Below the pieces are notes generated by a model. The model had not been told where the DNA came from. It worked only from the letters and a program-made list of their open reading frames with translations, and made no database searches. Made by a program: the position numbers and the translations under genes. Below are positions 8,851 to 17,787 of a stretch of DNA of 64,000 nucleotides, piece after piece. Origin of the DNA: an uncultured Reyranella sp. GTDB taxonomy: Bacteria; Pseudomonadota; Alphaproteobacteria; Reyranellales; Reyranellaceae. The stretch covers positions 186,001 through 250,000 of the forward strand of contig NZ_CAMFKM010000001.1 of the NCBI RefSeq assembly GCF_945957355.1, in the 5' to 3' direction. Numbering within the stretch: the stretch's first letter is position 1; every line of letters begins with the position of its first letter.

Positions 8851-9744
8851 ATGGCGTCCGCTCCGGAGAACGGGCAGAAGACGCGTACGATCGTGTTTTG
8901 CCATATCGACAGCCTGTGTTGCCTCCCGGCATTGAACGCGATGTTCGCGGAACTCGGGAACGACATCGGTCTCGTCCTGTCCTCGCGGCGGTTCGGCTCC
9001 AGTCACGGCACCTTCTGGGAGCAGACGACCGCCGGCTTCCGGCGCTTCGGCATCCCGCTCAATCTCTGGCTAGGCTTCGACCTGATATCGGTGCCGATCG
9101 TCGCCTATTTCGCGCGCTGGATTTCGCGGGTCACTCGCCGAACTCCGGCACTGGCGACATTGCCCGAGCTGGCGCGGCGTCATAATGCGCGGTTCGTCGA
9201 AACATCCTACGTCAATTCCGCCGAAACGCTTGCCGCCGTACAGGCGTGCGCTCCCGACTTCATCGTCGTCATGAACTTCGACCAGATCCTGCAGCCACCG
9301 CTGATCGGCCTGCCGAAGGTGGCTGCGTTGAATGTTCATCCGTCCCTGCTTCCCAAACTGCGCGGCCCCTGTCCCGTACTTTGGGCACAGGCGAGGCGGG
9401 AGCACATTTCAGGGGCCACGGTTCACGCGATTGAGGATCGCACGATCGACGCCGGCCGCATCATTGCCCAGGTCGAAGTGCCGATCGATGGCGCAACCTC
9501 GGTCGGGGAACTGACGACGCAATTCTTCCTGGCCGGTGCGCGCGCCCTGCCGGCCGCAGTGGCGCGTCTCGCGACCGACAGGACCGCAGGACAACCGCAG
9601 CGGCTCTCGGATGGCCAGTATCTGGGGTATCCGACGGCGCTCCAGATGGAGGACTTCCGACGCGCAGGCCTTCGCCTCTGCCGGCTACGTCACGCCGCCC
9701 ACCTGGTGTTGGCAGCTCTCGGCGTGACCCGCTGGAAGCCGTAG
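8851..9744 (+). CDS. formyltransferase-fold protein (Fmt/GART-like)
   Basis: A 297 aa protein with the formyl-tetrahydrofolate-dependent transferase fold. The catalytic triad of the family is present: N161 and H163 in LNVHPSLLPKLRGPCPV, and D200 in TIDAGRIIAQ. It is not Met-tRNA formyltransferase: it lacks that enzyme's C-terminal tRNA-binding domain and starts differently (TIVFCHIDSLCCLPALNAM). Position next to an SDR and across from two glycosyltransferases suggests formylation of an amino sugar, as in N-formylated O-antigen sugars, but that is inference. The start follows the SDR stop after GGGCGGC. A hydrophobic patch (LISVPIVAYFARW, about 78-90) may touch membrane. Confidence 0.82.
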   Translation: MASAPENGQKTRTIVFCHIDSLCCLPALNAMFAELGNDIGLVLSSRRFGSSHGTFWEQTTAGFRRFGIPLNLWLGFDLISVPIVAYFARWISRVTRRTPALATLPELARRHNARFVETSYVNSAETLAAVQACAPDFIVVMNFDQILQPPLIGLPKVAALNVHPSLLPKLRGPCPVLWAQARREHISGATVHAIEDRTIDAGRIIAQVEVPIDGATSVGELTTQFFLAGARALPAAVARLATDRTAGQPQRLSDGQYLGYPTALQMEDFRRAGLRLCRLRHAAHLVLAALGVTRWKP

Positions 9745-9754
9745 CTGGATGTAA

Positions 9755-10093
9755 CTAGCGGCGCTTCGGGAGCTTGGAACTCTCGGCGACGATGGCACGA
9801 TCGACCACCGTGAACAGGTACGCATCCGGCGACAGGGTGCAGCCGCCGCGCACCAGATGGGCGAGCTGGGCGCCCTGCTCGCCATCGGGGATCATGACGC
9901 CGCGCACCCGCGCCGAATGCTCCGCGAGGAACACGGCCAGCGCCTTGCGGGCTTCCGGGTTCATCGCATGCGCCTCGCGGCAGGTGATGTAGGCCGCCTG
10001 GTCGAAATTGAGCGGCGGCATCTGGGCTTGGGCGGAGGCCGAGACGCCGACGAGAGCCGCGAGCGAGAGGAGGAATCTGGAGGTCATACGCAT
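9755..10093 (-). CDS. HdeA/HdeB-like periplasmic protein
   Basis: A 112 aa exported protein. Signal peptide MRMTSRFLLSLAALVGVSASAQA is followed by a mature part of about 89 residues with exactly two cysteines, C38 (ITCREAHAM) and C85 (RGGCTLSPD), the pattern of the HdeA/HdeB acid-stress chaperones, in which the pair forms a disulfide. In that family the proteins dimerise at neutral pH and unfold in acid to protect periplasmic clients; whether this one does so is inferred. It is the last gene of the minus-strand envelope run 12446-9755, 6 bases after the lipoprotein gene. Confidence 0.75.
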   Translation of the reverse strand: MRMTSRFLLSLAALVGVSASAQAQMPPLNFDQAAYITCREAHAMNPEARKALAVFLAEHSARVRGVMIPDGEQGAQLAHLVRGGCTLSPDAYLFTVVDRAIVAESSKLPKRR

Positions 10094-10099
10094 CTCCCC

Positions 10100-10321
10100 T
10101 TACTTGCTGTTGCCGATGGCGGTGCCACCGAGATAGCCGACCGCGCCGCCGATCAGGCCGGCGCCGACCACCGCGCCGAAGCTGCCGCCAGTCGCGAGGC
10201 CAATGCCGGTGCCGGCCGCGGCGCCGACGATCGCGCCCGTCTGGCCATCCGACAGGTTGCTGGTGTTGCAACCGCCCAGGAAGCCCGCCGCGACGACCAG
10301 CGTCAGGATCTTCGTCTTCAT
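10100..10321 (-). CDS. small glycine-zipper lipoprotein
   Basis: A 73 aa outer-envelope lipoprotein. The signal peptide MKTKILTLVVAAGFLGGC ends with the lipobox LGGC, so Cys18 should be lipidated. The rest is a glycine zipper with repeated GxxxG spacing (GAIVGAAAGTGIGLATGG, then GAVVGAGLIGGAVGYLGG), as in the OsmB/SlyB-like families that insert in or pack against membranes. ATG at 10321 has GGGGAGAGG upstream, much better than the longer in-frame option. It sits between the HdeA-like and DUF2950 genes on the same strand. Confidence 0.85.
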   Translation of the reverse strand: MKTKILTLVVAAGFLGGCNTSNLSDGQTGAIVGAAAGTGIGLATGGSFGAVVGAGLIGGAVGYLGGTAIGNSK

Positions 10322-10350
10322 CACACCTCTCCCCTTCGCCAACGCCACCG

Positions 10351-11280
10351 TCACGGAGGCGTCATGTCCGCCTTCACCCAACCCTTATCAGGATTGAAGA
10401 TGTTGATCATGCCTGCTTTTTGCGCCGTCTCGGGCCCCAGGTCCTGCTGGTAGACCTCGCCCTTGTAGTCGACGATGAAGGTCATCACGCCGGTCACGCC
10501 ATAGCGCACCGGCCAGGCAATGGCGCCGAAACCACCCATCATGCGGCCATTCACGATGTAATCGCGCGCGCCGCCGGGCGCCGCCGCGCCCTGTCCGTAG
10601 AGCAGGCGGAAATAGTAGCCGTAATGGCCGTCGGGAGAGTTGCCGTCGGCCTGGGCGCGGGCAACCGCCGGCCCCAGCGGGCTCTGCGGCTCCCCGGCCT
10701 TGGTCTCCCAGTAGAGACCATCCTTGCGGCCGGGCGAACTGAGAAGGCGCCGTGCATAAACCGGCGAACCGGTCTTCATCGGATCCATGGCCGCGTAGTC
10801 GCGCTGGGCATCGACGATCGCCAGCATCGTCTGCACGACGGCGGCTTCGTCATGGCCGATCTGGCGCAGGCGCATCTCGCGCCAGCCGGCGACCGGATCG
10901 AAGCGCCACTCCGCGCCGTCCTTCACGATCGGGATCGGCAAGGTCCAGCCGGCCTTGCCGGCCATGACGGTCGCCTTGTCACCGGAGACCTTCACCTCAT
11001 GGCTTTCGTCCCACGCGGCGAGATAGGCCTTCCGACGCTCCTCACGCTGCGCGGACGTCGTCGGGACGAACTCGCCCCATTGCGGCCCCAGCAGAGCCCC
11101 CAATGTCTTCTGGTCGCCCTTGCGAACCGCGTCGGTGAAGGCGGTCGCGGCCGCCTCGGCTGTCGGGAACCCCTGGAGCTTGGCCGCCTGCTGGGCGAAT
11201 GCACCACCGGCCAGGCCCCCTGCAAGACCGACGAAAACCGCGAGGCCCAGGAGACCGCGCCGGAACATCGTGCCGCTCAT
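10351..11280 (-). CDS. DUF2950 family exported protein
   Basis: A 309 aa protein with a signal peptide (GLLGLAVFVGLAGGLAGGAFAQQ). The mature part matches the DUF2950 family, with FPTAEAAATAFTDAVRKGD, then DGHYGYYFRLLYGQG and GFGAIAWPVRYGVTGVMTF. Function is not established for the family. The gene start overlaps the DUF3300 stop by four bases (ATGA), so the two are translationally coupled. DUF2950 and DUF3300 genes are commonly neighbours, supporting a shared envelope role. Confidence 0.88.
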   Translation of the reverse strand: MSGTMFRRGLLGLAVFVGLAGGLAGGAFAQQAAKLQGFPTAEAAATAFTDAVRKGDQKTLGALLGPQWGEFVPTTSAQREERRKAYLAAWDESHEVKVSGDKATVMAGKAGWTLPIPIVKDGAEWRFDPVAGWREMRLRQIGHDEAAVVQTMLAIVDAQRDYAAMDPMKTGSPVYARRLLSSPGRKDGLYWETKAGEPQSPLGPAVARAQADGNSPDGHYGYYFRLLYGQGAAAPGGARDYIVNGRMMGGFGAIAWPVRYGVTGVMTFIVDYKGEVYQQDLGPETAQKAGMINIFNPDKGWVKADMTPP

Positions 11281-12446
11281 CGCCGTCCTCCTCCCCCGAA
11301 CCTTTCGCCGCCGCCGCCGAAGCGCTCGCCGCCGCCACCCCAGCTGCGGTTGCCCCAGGACTGGCTGCCACGGTCGAAGTCGCGGGTGGCGCCGCTGCCG
11401 CCGCGGTTGATGTCACCGAAAGCGCCCCGATCGCCGGCCGTCCGATTCTCGAAGCTGCGATTCTCCGCCGGCCGGTTCTCGCCGGCCCGATTCTCTCCGG
11501 GGCGCTGCGTGTAGTTGCCACGCCCGTCGAGCTGGCCGCGGAACTGCTCACGCTGCGCCGCCGAATCGGGACGATGCTGGCCGAACTCCTGCCGCTCGGC
11601 GGGCGTCCGGTAGGGCACGCCGTCGCGATGCGCCGGGTCGTGGCTCCACTGGCCGTTGCGATAGCGGTCGGCATTGAAGTTGTTGGTGATGTTCGTCGCC
11701 CGGTTGACGTTCACGGTCGTGTAGCTGTTGCCCCAGCCACCGCCGCCGTAACCCCAGTGCCAGCCGCCGAACATGGCCGCACCCGCGGCGACGCCCAGGC
11801 CGAACATCATGCCGGTCATCAGCGCCGCACCGTAGTTCGGCGGCGGCGGATAATAGGGCGGCGGATACGCCGGATAGGGCCAGGCCCCATACGCCCAGGC
11901 CGGATTGTAATAGGGAACGTAGAGCAGCTCGGGATTGGCCGGCTCGATGACGATCGCGCTGGCGCCGCCGCTCGACTGGGTCGTTACCGTCTGCTGCGGG
12001 GTCGACTTCAGGTTGCCGGCGGCCTGCGCCTTGGCGCGCAGCCGCTGGACCGCCGTCGCGACGTCCTTCTGCTGGCCGATCATCGCGTCGCCGAGTTTCT
12101 GCGTCCAATCGAGCTGGTTGCTCATCATCTGCAGCGTCTGCGGAAATGCGACGAGCGACTTCACACTGACGTCCCAGCTCTTGTCCTTCACCGCCGCAAC
12201 GGCGGCGTCGCCCTTGAGATTGGGATTGGCCTGCGACCAGCGCGCTGCTTCCACGACCTCGAGCGGGTAGGTCGCGGCCATCAGGACCTGCGACAGCAGC
12301 GCGTCGGGATAGAGGGCGATGGGCGCCAGCATCTGGTCGAGCTGCTCGGTCGTGAACGGCTTGTTCGAGTCCTGCGCGCGCAGCCCGTGGAAGGGGGCGA
12401 GAGCGAGCGCGGCCGTCGACAATGCAAGAAGTTTGCGTCGTTCCAT
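11277..12446 (-). CDS. DUF3300 family exported protein with Asn-Arg and Gly-rich tail
   Basis: A 389 aa protein. A signal peptide (ERRKLLALSTAALALAPFHGLRAQ) precedes the conserved DUF3300 region (about residues 35-180), with LAPIALYPDALLSQVLMAATYPLEV and FPQTLQMMSNQLDWTQKLGDA. Then come a Pro/Tyr-rich stretch (YPAYPPPYYPPPP), a Gly/Ala-rich hydrophobic patch, an Asn/Arg-rich run with repeated 'xENR' units, and a C-terminal repeat GGGERFGGGGERFGGGGRR. Family function is unknown; low-complexity tails are common in it. Upstream is a 117-base gap to the cyclase stop, which should hold the promoter for this four-gene run. Confidence 0.88.
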   Translation of the reverse strand: MERRKLLALSTAALALAPFHGLRAQDSNKPFTTEQLDQMLAPIALYPDALLSQVLMAATYPLEVVEAARWSQANPNLKGDAAVAAVKDKSWDVSVKSLVAFPQTLQMMSNQLDWTQKLGDAMIGQQKDVATAVQRLRAKAQAAGNLKSTPQQTVTTQSSGGASAIVIEPANPELLYVPYYNPAWAYGAWPYPAYPPPYYPPPPNYGAALMTGMMFGLGVAAGAAMFGGWHWGYGGGGWGNSYTTVNVNRATNITNNFNADRYRNGQWSHDPAHRDGVPYRTPAERQEFGQHRPDSAAQREQFRGQLDGRGNYTQRPGENRAGENRPAENRSFENRTAGDRGAFGDINRGGSGATRDFDRGSQSWGNRSWGGGGERFGGGGERFGGGGRR

Positions 12447-12563
12447 GTCCTGCTCGTTCCCTCACAATGTCGGTAAAGAAGCCTGCGGCACACTACTTGC
12501 GAAGACCGCTTCCCGTCCAGCGCAGCACCTCGTCACAGGAGGCGCCCGCCCACGTGGCGCCCG

Positions 12564-14411
12564 TTACATGAGGCGATAAACCTGCTCCGGCTCGTCCCGG
12601 CCCTTCACCTGCCGCAGTTCCGGCTTGGGCAATTCGCCCAGCGCTTCGGGATGCTTCATCGCCGCGATCGTGTCGCCACTCACCAGGATGATCACGTCCT
12701 CGTCAGGGCCCATGAACTCCTTGCCCATCTGCTCGAAGCGCTGCGCCACGTTCACCGTGTCGCCGACCACGGTGTAGTTGACCCGCCCTGGCGCGCCGAT
12801 GTTGCCCACGATCACCGGGCCCGAATGGATGCCGACACGCAGGCGGACGGCCTTCTTGCCGGCGGCGATGCGCTGCAGATTGTCCTCGTGCACGACGCGC
12901 CCCATCTCGAGCGCGGCATGGACGGCGTGGTCGGCATGGTCCTCCATGGAAGACAGGCCGCCCCACACCGCCATCACGCAGTCGCCGATGTACTTGTCGA
13001 TCACGCCCTGGTCGTTCTCGATGCAGCTGCCCAGCAGGGCAAAATGATGGTTGAGCATGTCGGCCGTTTCCTGCTCCGGCAGCTCCTCGGCCTGCGGCGT
13101 GAAGCCCACGATGTCGGTGAACATCACGGTAACGACCCGGCGGCGCGACGCCACCGCATCCTCCCCCAGTTCCATCAGACCGAAGACCAGGCGGCGCGGC
13201 ACATAGGCACCGAACCATTTCAGCGCCCCGCGTGCCTTGTCGAGGCTGTGGCCGGCGTCGTCGATCTCCCGCAGCCGTGACTTGCGATGGAACGGCTCGT
13301 CGAACTTGAGCTGCTCGATCAGCTCGGCCGCAGAGGTCAGGGTGCGGATGGACCGCGCCATGCTGAGCCCCATGACCAGCGCAAGCAGCGCGGCGACAGC
13401 CAGCGTGATGCCACCGACAATCGCCCCGTTGGTCAGCCGGTCGAGATCGCCGGTCGCGTCCTCGATCGGGAAATACTGCCCAACCAGCCAAGGCTCGGGC
13501 CCGAACCGCCTGAGCTCGCGATAGACGAACACCCAGCGCCGCCCGCCCTCCTCGACGACATGGCCCAAGGCCCCCAGTGCGCGGTCGATCTGCGGCGAAC
13601 GAACCGGCGGATCCCAGATCTTGGCGAGGACCGGATCGTCCACCTCCTTGATCGTGGGCAAGGGGCGTTGCTCGGAGAGGCCGAGCCCGCGCGGATCGAT
13701 CAGGCGACGCGACGCAAGCACGTGGTCGCGGCCGACCAGGATGAAATAGCGATCATCGCCGCCGGATTTCGGGTCACCGATGAGATAGGAGAGATCGCCG
13801 ACGGCCACCGTGGCGATCAGTCCGCCGATGAAGGCATTGTCGATGCGCCTCACCGGTGTGCGCACGTTGACCACCGGCTGTTTGATCGTCTCGCTCCAGA
13901 ACAGGGCCCCCCAGAAGGTGTGCTGCGCCGTCTGCAGCTGGCGGAAGCGCTCCATGCCCTGCGGCTGGTCGACCAGCGAGAGGGTTTCGCGCTCGATCGT
14001 GCCGTCGGGCTCACGCACGGCGCGATGGAGCTTGAGATCGAGCGTGGCGAAGCCGACCGCCGAGACGGCAGGCACCCGCTGCATCATCACGGCCAGCAGC
14101 TCGCGTACCGCGACCGGCGATTCGATGTCGACGCGGCCGCCGGCGGCGAGGGCCGCGATCAGCTCGAGCTGCTCGCTCACGGGATCGAGGCGGCTGCGGA
14201 CCAGCGCCACCTGGGCATCGACCACGCGGGCGGCCCGGTCGACCAGCAGCCGTTCGGCGGTGCCGGTCGCACCGGCCAGCACGACGATGTAGGCGACGCC
14301 GGAGATCAGCGAGAGCGAGACGAAGGCCAGCGCCAGCGCAGCGACCAGCGGCATCCGCCAGGGGCGGCGCGAGGGGGCTTTCGCAGGGGCTGTTTCGACA
14401 ATCTGGCTCAC
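12564..14411 (-). CDS. membrane class III adenylate/guanylate cyclase with extracytoplasmic sensor and HAMP
   Basis: A 615 aa receptor cyclase. TM1 is about residues 21-46, an extracytoplasmic Cache-type region about 50-325, TM2 about 327-350, HAMP about 350-400, catalytic domain about 425-615. Metal-binding D433 (FTDIVGF) and D477 (IGD), the substrate-selecting K473 (DKYIGD) with T547 (NYTVVGD), and transition-state N554 and R558 (VNVAQR) are all present, so it should be active. The Lys/Thr pair is that of class IIIb adenylate cyclases, favouring cAMP. The GTG start at 14411 directly abuts a 13-bp hairpin and has no free ribosome site; Met20 (14354) is an alternative start. The sensed ligand is unknown. 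Confidence 0.93.
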   Translation of the reverse strand: MSQIVETAPAKAPSRRPWRMPLVAALALAFVSLSLISGVAYIVVLAGATGTAERLLVDRAARVVDAQVALVRSRLDPVSEQLELIAALAAGGRVDIESPVAVRELLAVMMQRVPAVSAVGFATLDLKLHRAVREPDGTIERETLSLVDQPQGMERFRQLQTAQHTFWGALFWSETIKQPVVNVRTPVRRIDNAFIGGLIATVAVGDLSYLIGDPKSGGDDRYFILVGRDHVLASRRLIDPRGLGLSEQRPLPTIKEVDDPVLAKIWDPPVRSPQIDRALGALGHVVEEGGRRWVFVYRELRRFGPEPWLVGQYFPIEDATGDLDRLTNGAIVGGITLAVAALLALVMGLSMARSIRTLTSAAELIEQLKFDEPFHRKSRLREIDDAGHSLDKARGALKWFGAYVPRRLVFGLMELGEDAVASRRRVVTVMFTDIVGFTPQAEELPEQETADMLNHHFALLGSCIENDQGVIDKYIGDCVMAVWGGLSSMEDHADHAVHAALEMGRVVHEDNLQRIAAGKKAVRLRVGIHSGPVIVGNIGAPGRVNYTVVGDTVNVAQRFEQMGKEFMGPDEDVIILVSGDTIAAMKHPEALGELPKPELRQVKGRDEPEQVYRLM

Positions 14412-14440
14412 GCGGCGGACATCATAGGATGTCCGCCGCG
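14411..14440 (-). terminator. 13-bp perfect hairpin between pckA and the cyclase gene
   Basis: Positions 14411-14423 (CGCGGCGGACATC) pair perfectly with 14428-14440 around a 4-base ATAG loop. It lies 21 bases past the pckA stop on the transcribed (minus) strand, so it may terminate pckA mRNA or protect its 3' end. No T-run follows, so intrinsic termination would be weak. Its last base is the first base of the cyclase GTG start codon, so it could also restrict cyclase translation. Confidence 0.6.
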
Positions 14441-14461
14441 CGGAAGCGATGTCCCGTCAGG

Positions 14462-16069
14462 TCATGCGGCGGCGCGGATGGCCGACTTGTTGACCTTGTC
14501 GTCGACATGGCTCTCGAACTGCTGGAAGTTCTTCTCGAAGCGCTGGGCGACATCGCGCGCGGCGCTGTCATAGGCCTTCTTGTCCTTCCAGGTGTTCTTC
14601 GGGTTCAGCACCTCGGCCGGGACGTCCGGGCAGGCGTTCGGCACCTGCATGCCGAAGTGCGGGTCGGCCGAGGACGGGACCGAAGCCAGCGTGCCGTCGA
14701 GCGCGGCGCGCACCATCGCGCGCGTGTGACGGATCGACATGCGTTCGCCCACGCCAAACCCGCCGCCCGACCAGCCGGTGTTGACGAGCCAGCACTTGAC
14801 GTTCTGGCGGGCCATCTTCTCGCCCAGCATCTTGGCATAGACGGTCGGATGGCGCGGCATGAACGGCGCGCCGAAGCAGGTCGAAAAGGTCGCCTGCGGC
14901 TCGGTCACGCCCTTCTCGGTGCCGGCGACGCGCGCCGTGTAGCCCGAAAGGAAGTGGTACATCGCCTGCTCCGGCGACAGCCGCGAGATCGGCGGCAGCA
15001 CGCCGAACGCGTCGGCCGTCAGCATCACGATGTTCTCGGGCGTGCCCGCAATGCCGGTATCAGAAGCATTCGGGATGAAGTCGAGCGGATAGCAGGCGCG
15101 GGTGTTCTCGGTATGGGCGCCATCGTCGAGGTCAAGGCGGCTGGTCGCCGGATCGATCACGACGTTTTCGAGCACCGTGCCAAAGCGGCCGGTCGTGGCA
15201 TAGATCTCCGGTTCGGCCTCGCGGCTGAGCTTGATCACCTTGGCGTAGCAACCGCCCTCGAAGTTGAACAGGCTGTCCTCGGCCCAACCATGCTCGTCAT
15301 CGCCGATCAGCGTACGCGTCGGATCGGCCGACAGCGTCGTCTTCCCGGTGCCCGACAGGCCGAAGAAGACCGCGACGTCGCCGTTCGGACCGAGGTTGGC
15401 GGAGGCGTGCATCGGCAGGACGTTCTTGTCCGGCAGCAGGTAGTTCAGGATCGTGAACACCGACTTCTTGATTTCACCGGCATACCAGGTGCCGCAGATC
15501 GCCACGACGCGTTCGGTGAAGTTCACCAGGATGGCGCAGTCCGACGCCGTGCCGTCGAGCTTCGGGTCGGCCTGGAAGCCCGGCAGGTTCAGGATGGTGA
15601 ACTCGGGCTTGAACCCCTCCAGTTCCTCGGGCTTGGGCCGAAGGAACATGTTGCGGGCGAAGAGATTGTGCCACGCCGTCTCGTTGACCACGCGTACGCC
15701 GATGCGATGCGCAGGGTCGGCGCCGGCCCAGCAGTCGCGCACGAAAAGATCGCGACGCTGCGCGTAGGCGATCATGCGGTTGTAGAGCGCGCGATAGCGG
15801 TCGGGCGTGATCGGCTTGTTGGTCTTGCCCCAGTCGATGCGACCCTTGCTCTCGGAGTCCTCGACGATGAACTTGTCGTTGGGCGAGCGACCGGTGTGGA
15901 TGCCGGTCCGCACCACCAGCGCGCCGCCGTCAGCCACCACGCCCTCGTGCCGGCGAATCGCTTCCTGGTAGAGCGCGGGAACCTGGAGGTTCCAGTAGAC
16001 ATTGCTCAGGTTCTTGAGTCCGAGCGCTTCCAGTCCAAATTTGGGTACGATGAAGCCCGCCTGATGCAC
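14462..16069 (-). CDS. pckA: phosphoenolpyruvate carboxykinase (ATP)
   Basis: A 535 aa cytosolic enzyme converting oxaloacetate and ATP to phosphoenolpyruvate, CO2 and ADP, the entry step of gluconeogenesis. It carries [15 protein letters not shown] (substrate binding), the kinase-1a P-loop [13 protein letters not shown], the metal-binding LIGDDEHGW and the adenine-binding region near [15 protein letters not shown]. Length is typical. The start is GTG at 16069, preceded by CAGGAG eight bases upstream. In alphaproteobacteria pckA is classically beside chvI and regulated by ChvG/ChvI; here a HugZ-like gene lies between them on the same strand as pckA. Promoter elements should be in 16070-16231. 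Confidence 0.97.
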   Translation of the reverse strand: MHQAGFIVPKFGLEALGLKNLSNVYWNLQVPALYQEAIRRHEGVVADGGALVVRTGIHTGRSPNDKFIVEDSESKGRIDWGKTNKPITPDRYRALYNRMIAYAQRRDLFVRDCWAGADPAHRIGVRVVNETAWHNLFARNMFLRPKPEELEGFKPEFTILNLPGFQADPKLDGTASDCAILVNFTERVVAICGTWYAGEIKKSVFTILNYLLPDKNVLPMHASANLGPNGDVAVFFGLSGTGKTTLSADPTRTLIGDDEHGWAEDSLFNFEGGCYAKVIKLSREAEPEIYATTGRFGTVLENVVIDPATSRLDLDDGAHTENTRACYPLDFIPNASDTGIAGTPENIVMLTADAFGVLPPISRLSPEQAMYHFLSGYTARVAGTEKGVTEPQATFSTCFGAPFMPRHPTVYAKMLGEKMARQNVKCWLVNTGWSGGGFGVGERMSIRHTRAMVRAALDGTLASVPSSADPHFGMQVPNACPDVPAEVLNPKNTWKDKKAYDSAARDVAQRFEKNFQQFESHVDDKVNKSAIRAAA

Positions 16070-16251
16070 AGCGTTTCTCCTGCTTTCCGGCCGATCCGAA
16101 TGGCTGAGGTGTTTGACTACTATGCGCTACTGGCAGGGCCGCGGGGAGGCAAGTCCCTTGCGACAAGTTAGTGGTGACAGGCGTGTGAATCGGCCTTCGC
16201 ACTCGCGAGAAGAATGCTGCGACGCGAAACCTTCCACCCGCCACGGTGGAA
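16070..16251. other. pckA upstream region with small hairpin at hugZ end
   Basis: This 182-base gap separates the end of the HugZ-like gene from the pckA GTG. On the pckA side it has the ribosome site CAGGAG. Near the other end a 7-bp perfect stem (16232-16238 with 16245-16251, six-base loop) directly follows the HugZ-like stop and may be a weak terminator; no T-run follows. I see no gene and no convincing -35/-10 pair. Confidence 0.4.
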
Positions 16252-16971
16252 TCACGGTATCGAGCGGGCCCTGGCCACCAGGTGCACCAGGACCTTGCGC
16301 GCCTCGCCGGCCGCCTGCAACGGCGCATCGAACGCAAGGCGCGCCACCTCCCCGCCTCGCCGCAGATCGATTCCCTCGGGATCGATCCCCGTCATTTTCC
16401 AGCCGTCGCCGGCCAGGCCGATCAACTTTGCGGCATAGAGCTGAATGGCATCTGCGTGATCGGCATTCATATGATCGATGATGCCTGCCTCGGCCTCGGC
16501 AAGGCCCTCGGCCCGCGGCGGAGCGAGTTCGGCCTCATCGATCCAGCGGATCTTGCCGAAGCCGCCCACCAGATGGGCCCGCTCCAGCGCGATGCGATAG
16601 AAACCGAAATCCTTGAACCCCGCGTACAGCGCGGCGTCCGGATGGCGTGCCAGGAAGCGTGCCTTGAGGCGTTCGTCGCCGGTCCGCTCCGCCCGGCCCA
16701 GCACGGTCGCCCGCGGGCCCGTCAGCGGCTGGTCCAGTCCGCCGGTCCCGTCGAACAGCAGGGCGACGCGGTCGTCCGCCTTGATCGCCTTTGTATGTTC
16801 GGCCATATCGCTCAGCAGAAGGATCGGCGACAGGTCGTGATCGACCGCCACCAGGACCAGGGAGGCATAGGGCCAGCCGGCCGGTTCGCCCGGCAGGAGG
16901 GTGGCCAGGGCGGCCCGGTCGAGGGCGCGCAAGAGGCCGCGCACGGTGCGGGACATGTCGTCTTGGGTCAT
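16252..16971 (-). CDS. HugZ-like pyridoxamine 5'-phosphate oxidase-fold protein
   Basis: A 239 aa protein with a split-barrel FMN-binding-like domain (residues about 10-150; ATLLPGEPAGWPYASLVLVAVDHD, VALLFDGTGG) and a C-terminal DUF2470-type domain (IIDHMNADHADAIQLYAAKLIG). This two-domain form is the HugZ/HutZ heme-utilisation group and related oxidases; the His-rich start of the C-terminal domain can ligate heme in that family. No signal peptide, so cytoplasmic. It is divergent from chvI with a 120-base gap. Residues for heme binding are not certain, so heme degradation is inference. Confidence 0.8.
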   Translation of the reverse strand: MTQDDMSRTVRGLLRALDRAALATLLPGEPAGWPYASLVLVAVDHDLSPILLLSDMAEHTKAIKADDRVALLFDGTGGLDQPLTGPRATVLGRAERTGDERLKARFLARHPDAALYAGFKDFGFYRIALERAHLVGGFGKIRWIDEAELAPPRAEGLAEAEAGIIDHMNADHADAIQLYAAKLIGLAGDGWKMTGIDPEGIDLRRGGEVARLAFDAPLQAAGEARKVLVHLVARARSIP

Positions 16972-17091
16972 TTTCGGATCAAAAAAGCCGCAATTGTTCG
17001 GTGAATATCGTGGACCGGAAGGCGGCGGCGGCGGTCTGGTCTATGATAGCATGATAGAGAAGCCGTTGTCCGCTGCAGGAGAAGCCAAGCC

Positions 17092-17787
17092 GTGCGCAAG
17101 AACATCGCCCTCGTCGACGACGACCGCAACATCCTCACGTCGGTGTCGATGCTGCTCGAAGCCGAAGGGTTTCAGATCAAGACCTACAATGACGGTGCAT
17201 CGGCTCTGGAAGGCCTCAACCAGTCGCCTCCCGATCTCGGCATCTTCGACATCAAGATGCCGCGCATGGACGGCATGGAACTGCTGAACCGCATTCGCAA
17301 GACGCAGCAGTTCCCGGTGATCTTCCTCACGTCCAAGGACGAGGAGATCGACGAGGTGCTGGGCCTGCGCATGGGCGCCGACGATTTCATCCGCAAGCCG
17401 TTCTCGCAACGCCTGCTGCTGGAGCGCATCCGCGCCGTGCTACGTCGGGCCGATGTGGGGGGCGCCAAGGGCGAATCCGCCGCCGAGCGCATCGTGCGTG
17501 GTGAGCTGGTCCTCGACCCGAGCCGTCATCAATGCACCTGGAAGGGCAAGGAAGTGCACCTCACGGTCACGGAGTTCCTGCTCCTGAAGTCGCTCGCCGA
17601 GCGACCCGGCCACGTGAAGAACCGCGACCAGCTCATGGACGCGGCCTACGGCGAGACGATCTACGTCGACGACCGCACCATCGACAGCCACATCAAGCGC
17701 GTCCGCCGAAAGTTCCGCGAGGTCGATGGCGAGTTCGAGCAGATCGAAACGCTGTATGGCATCGGATACCGATATCGCGACTCCTGA
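17092..17787 (+). CDS. chvI: ChvI-type response regulator
   Basis: A 231 aa OmpR/PhoB-family regulator. The receiver domain has the acidic pocket VDDDRN, the phosphorylation site D53 in [11 protein letters not shown], the conserved Thr/Ser in FLTSKDEE and Lys in IRKPF. The C-terminal winged helix runs from about residue 130, with [20 protein letters not shown] and [17 protein letters not shown] as the recognition region. GTG at 17092 follows CAGGAGA. It is the first gene of the chvI-chvG-hprK-rapZ-EIIA-HPr run; ChvG starts inside its 3' end. In relatives ChvI controls envelope, acid and symbiosis or virulence genes and pckA. Confidence 0.95.
   Translation: MRKNIALVDDDRNILTSVSMLLEAEGFQIKTYNDGASALEGLNQSPPDLGIFDIKMPRMDGMELLNRIRKTQQFPVIFLTSKDEEIDEVLGLRMGADDFIRKPFSQRLLLERIRAVLRRADVGGAKGESAAERIVRGELVLDPSRHQCTWKGKEVHLTVTEFLLLKSLAERPGHVKNRDQLMDAAYGETIYVDDRTIDSHIKRVRRKFREVDGEFEQIETLYGIGYRYRDS

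Noticed and set aside
8851..9744. Methionyl-tRNA formyltransferase (fmt)
   Set aside because: The catalytic triad is present but the C-terminal tRNA-binding domain and the usual def-fmt context are absent.
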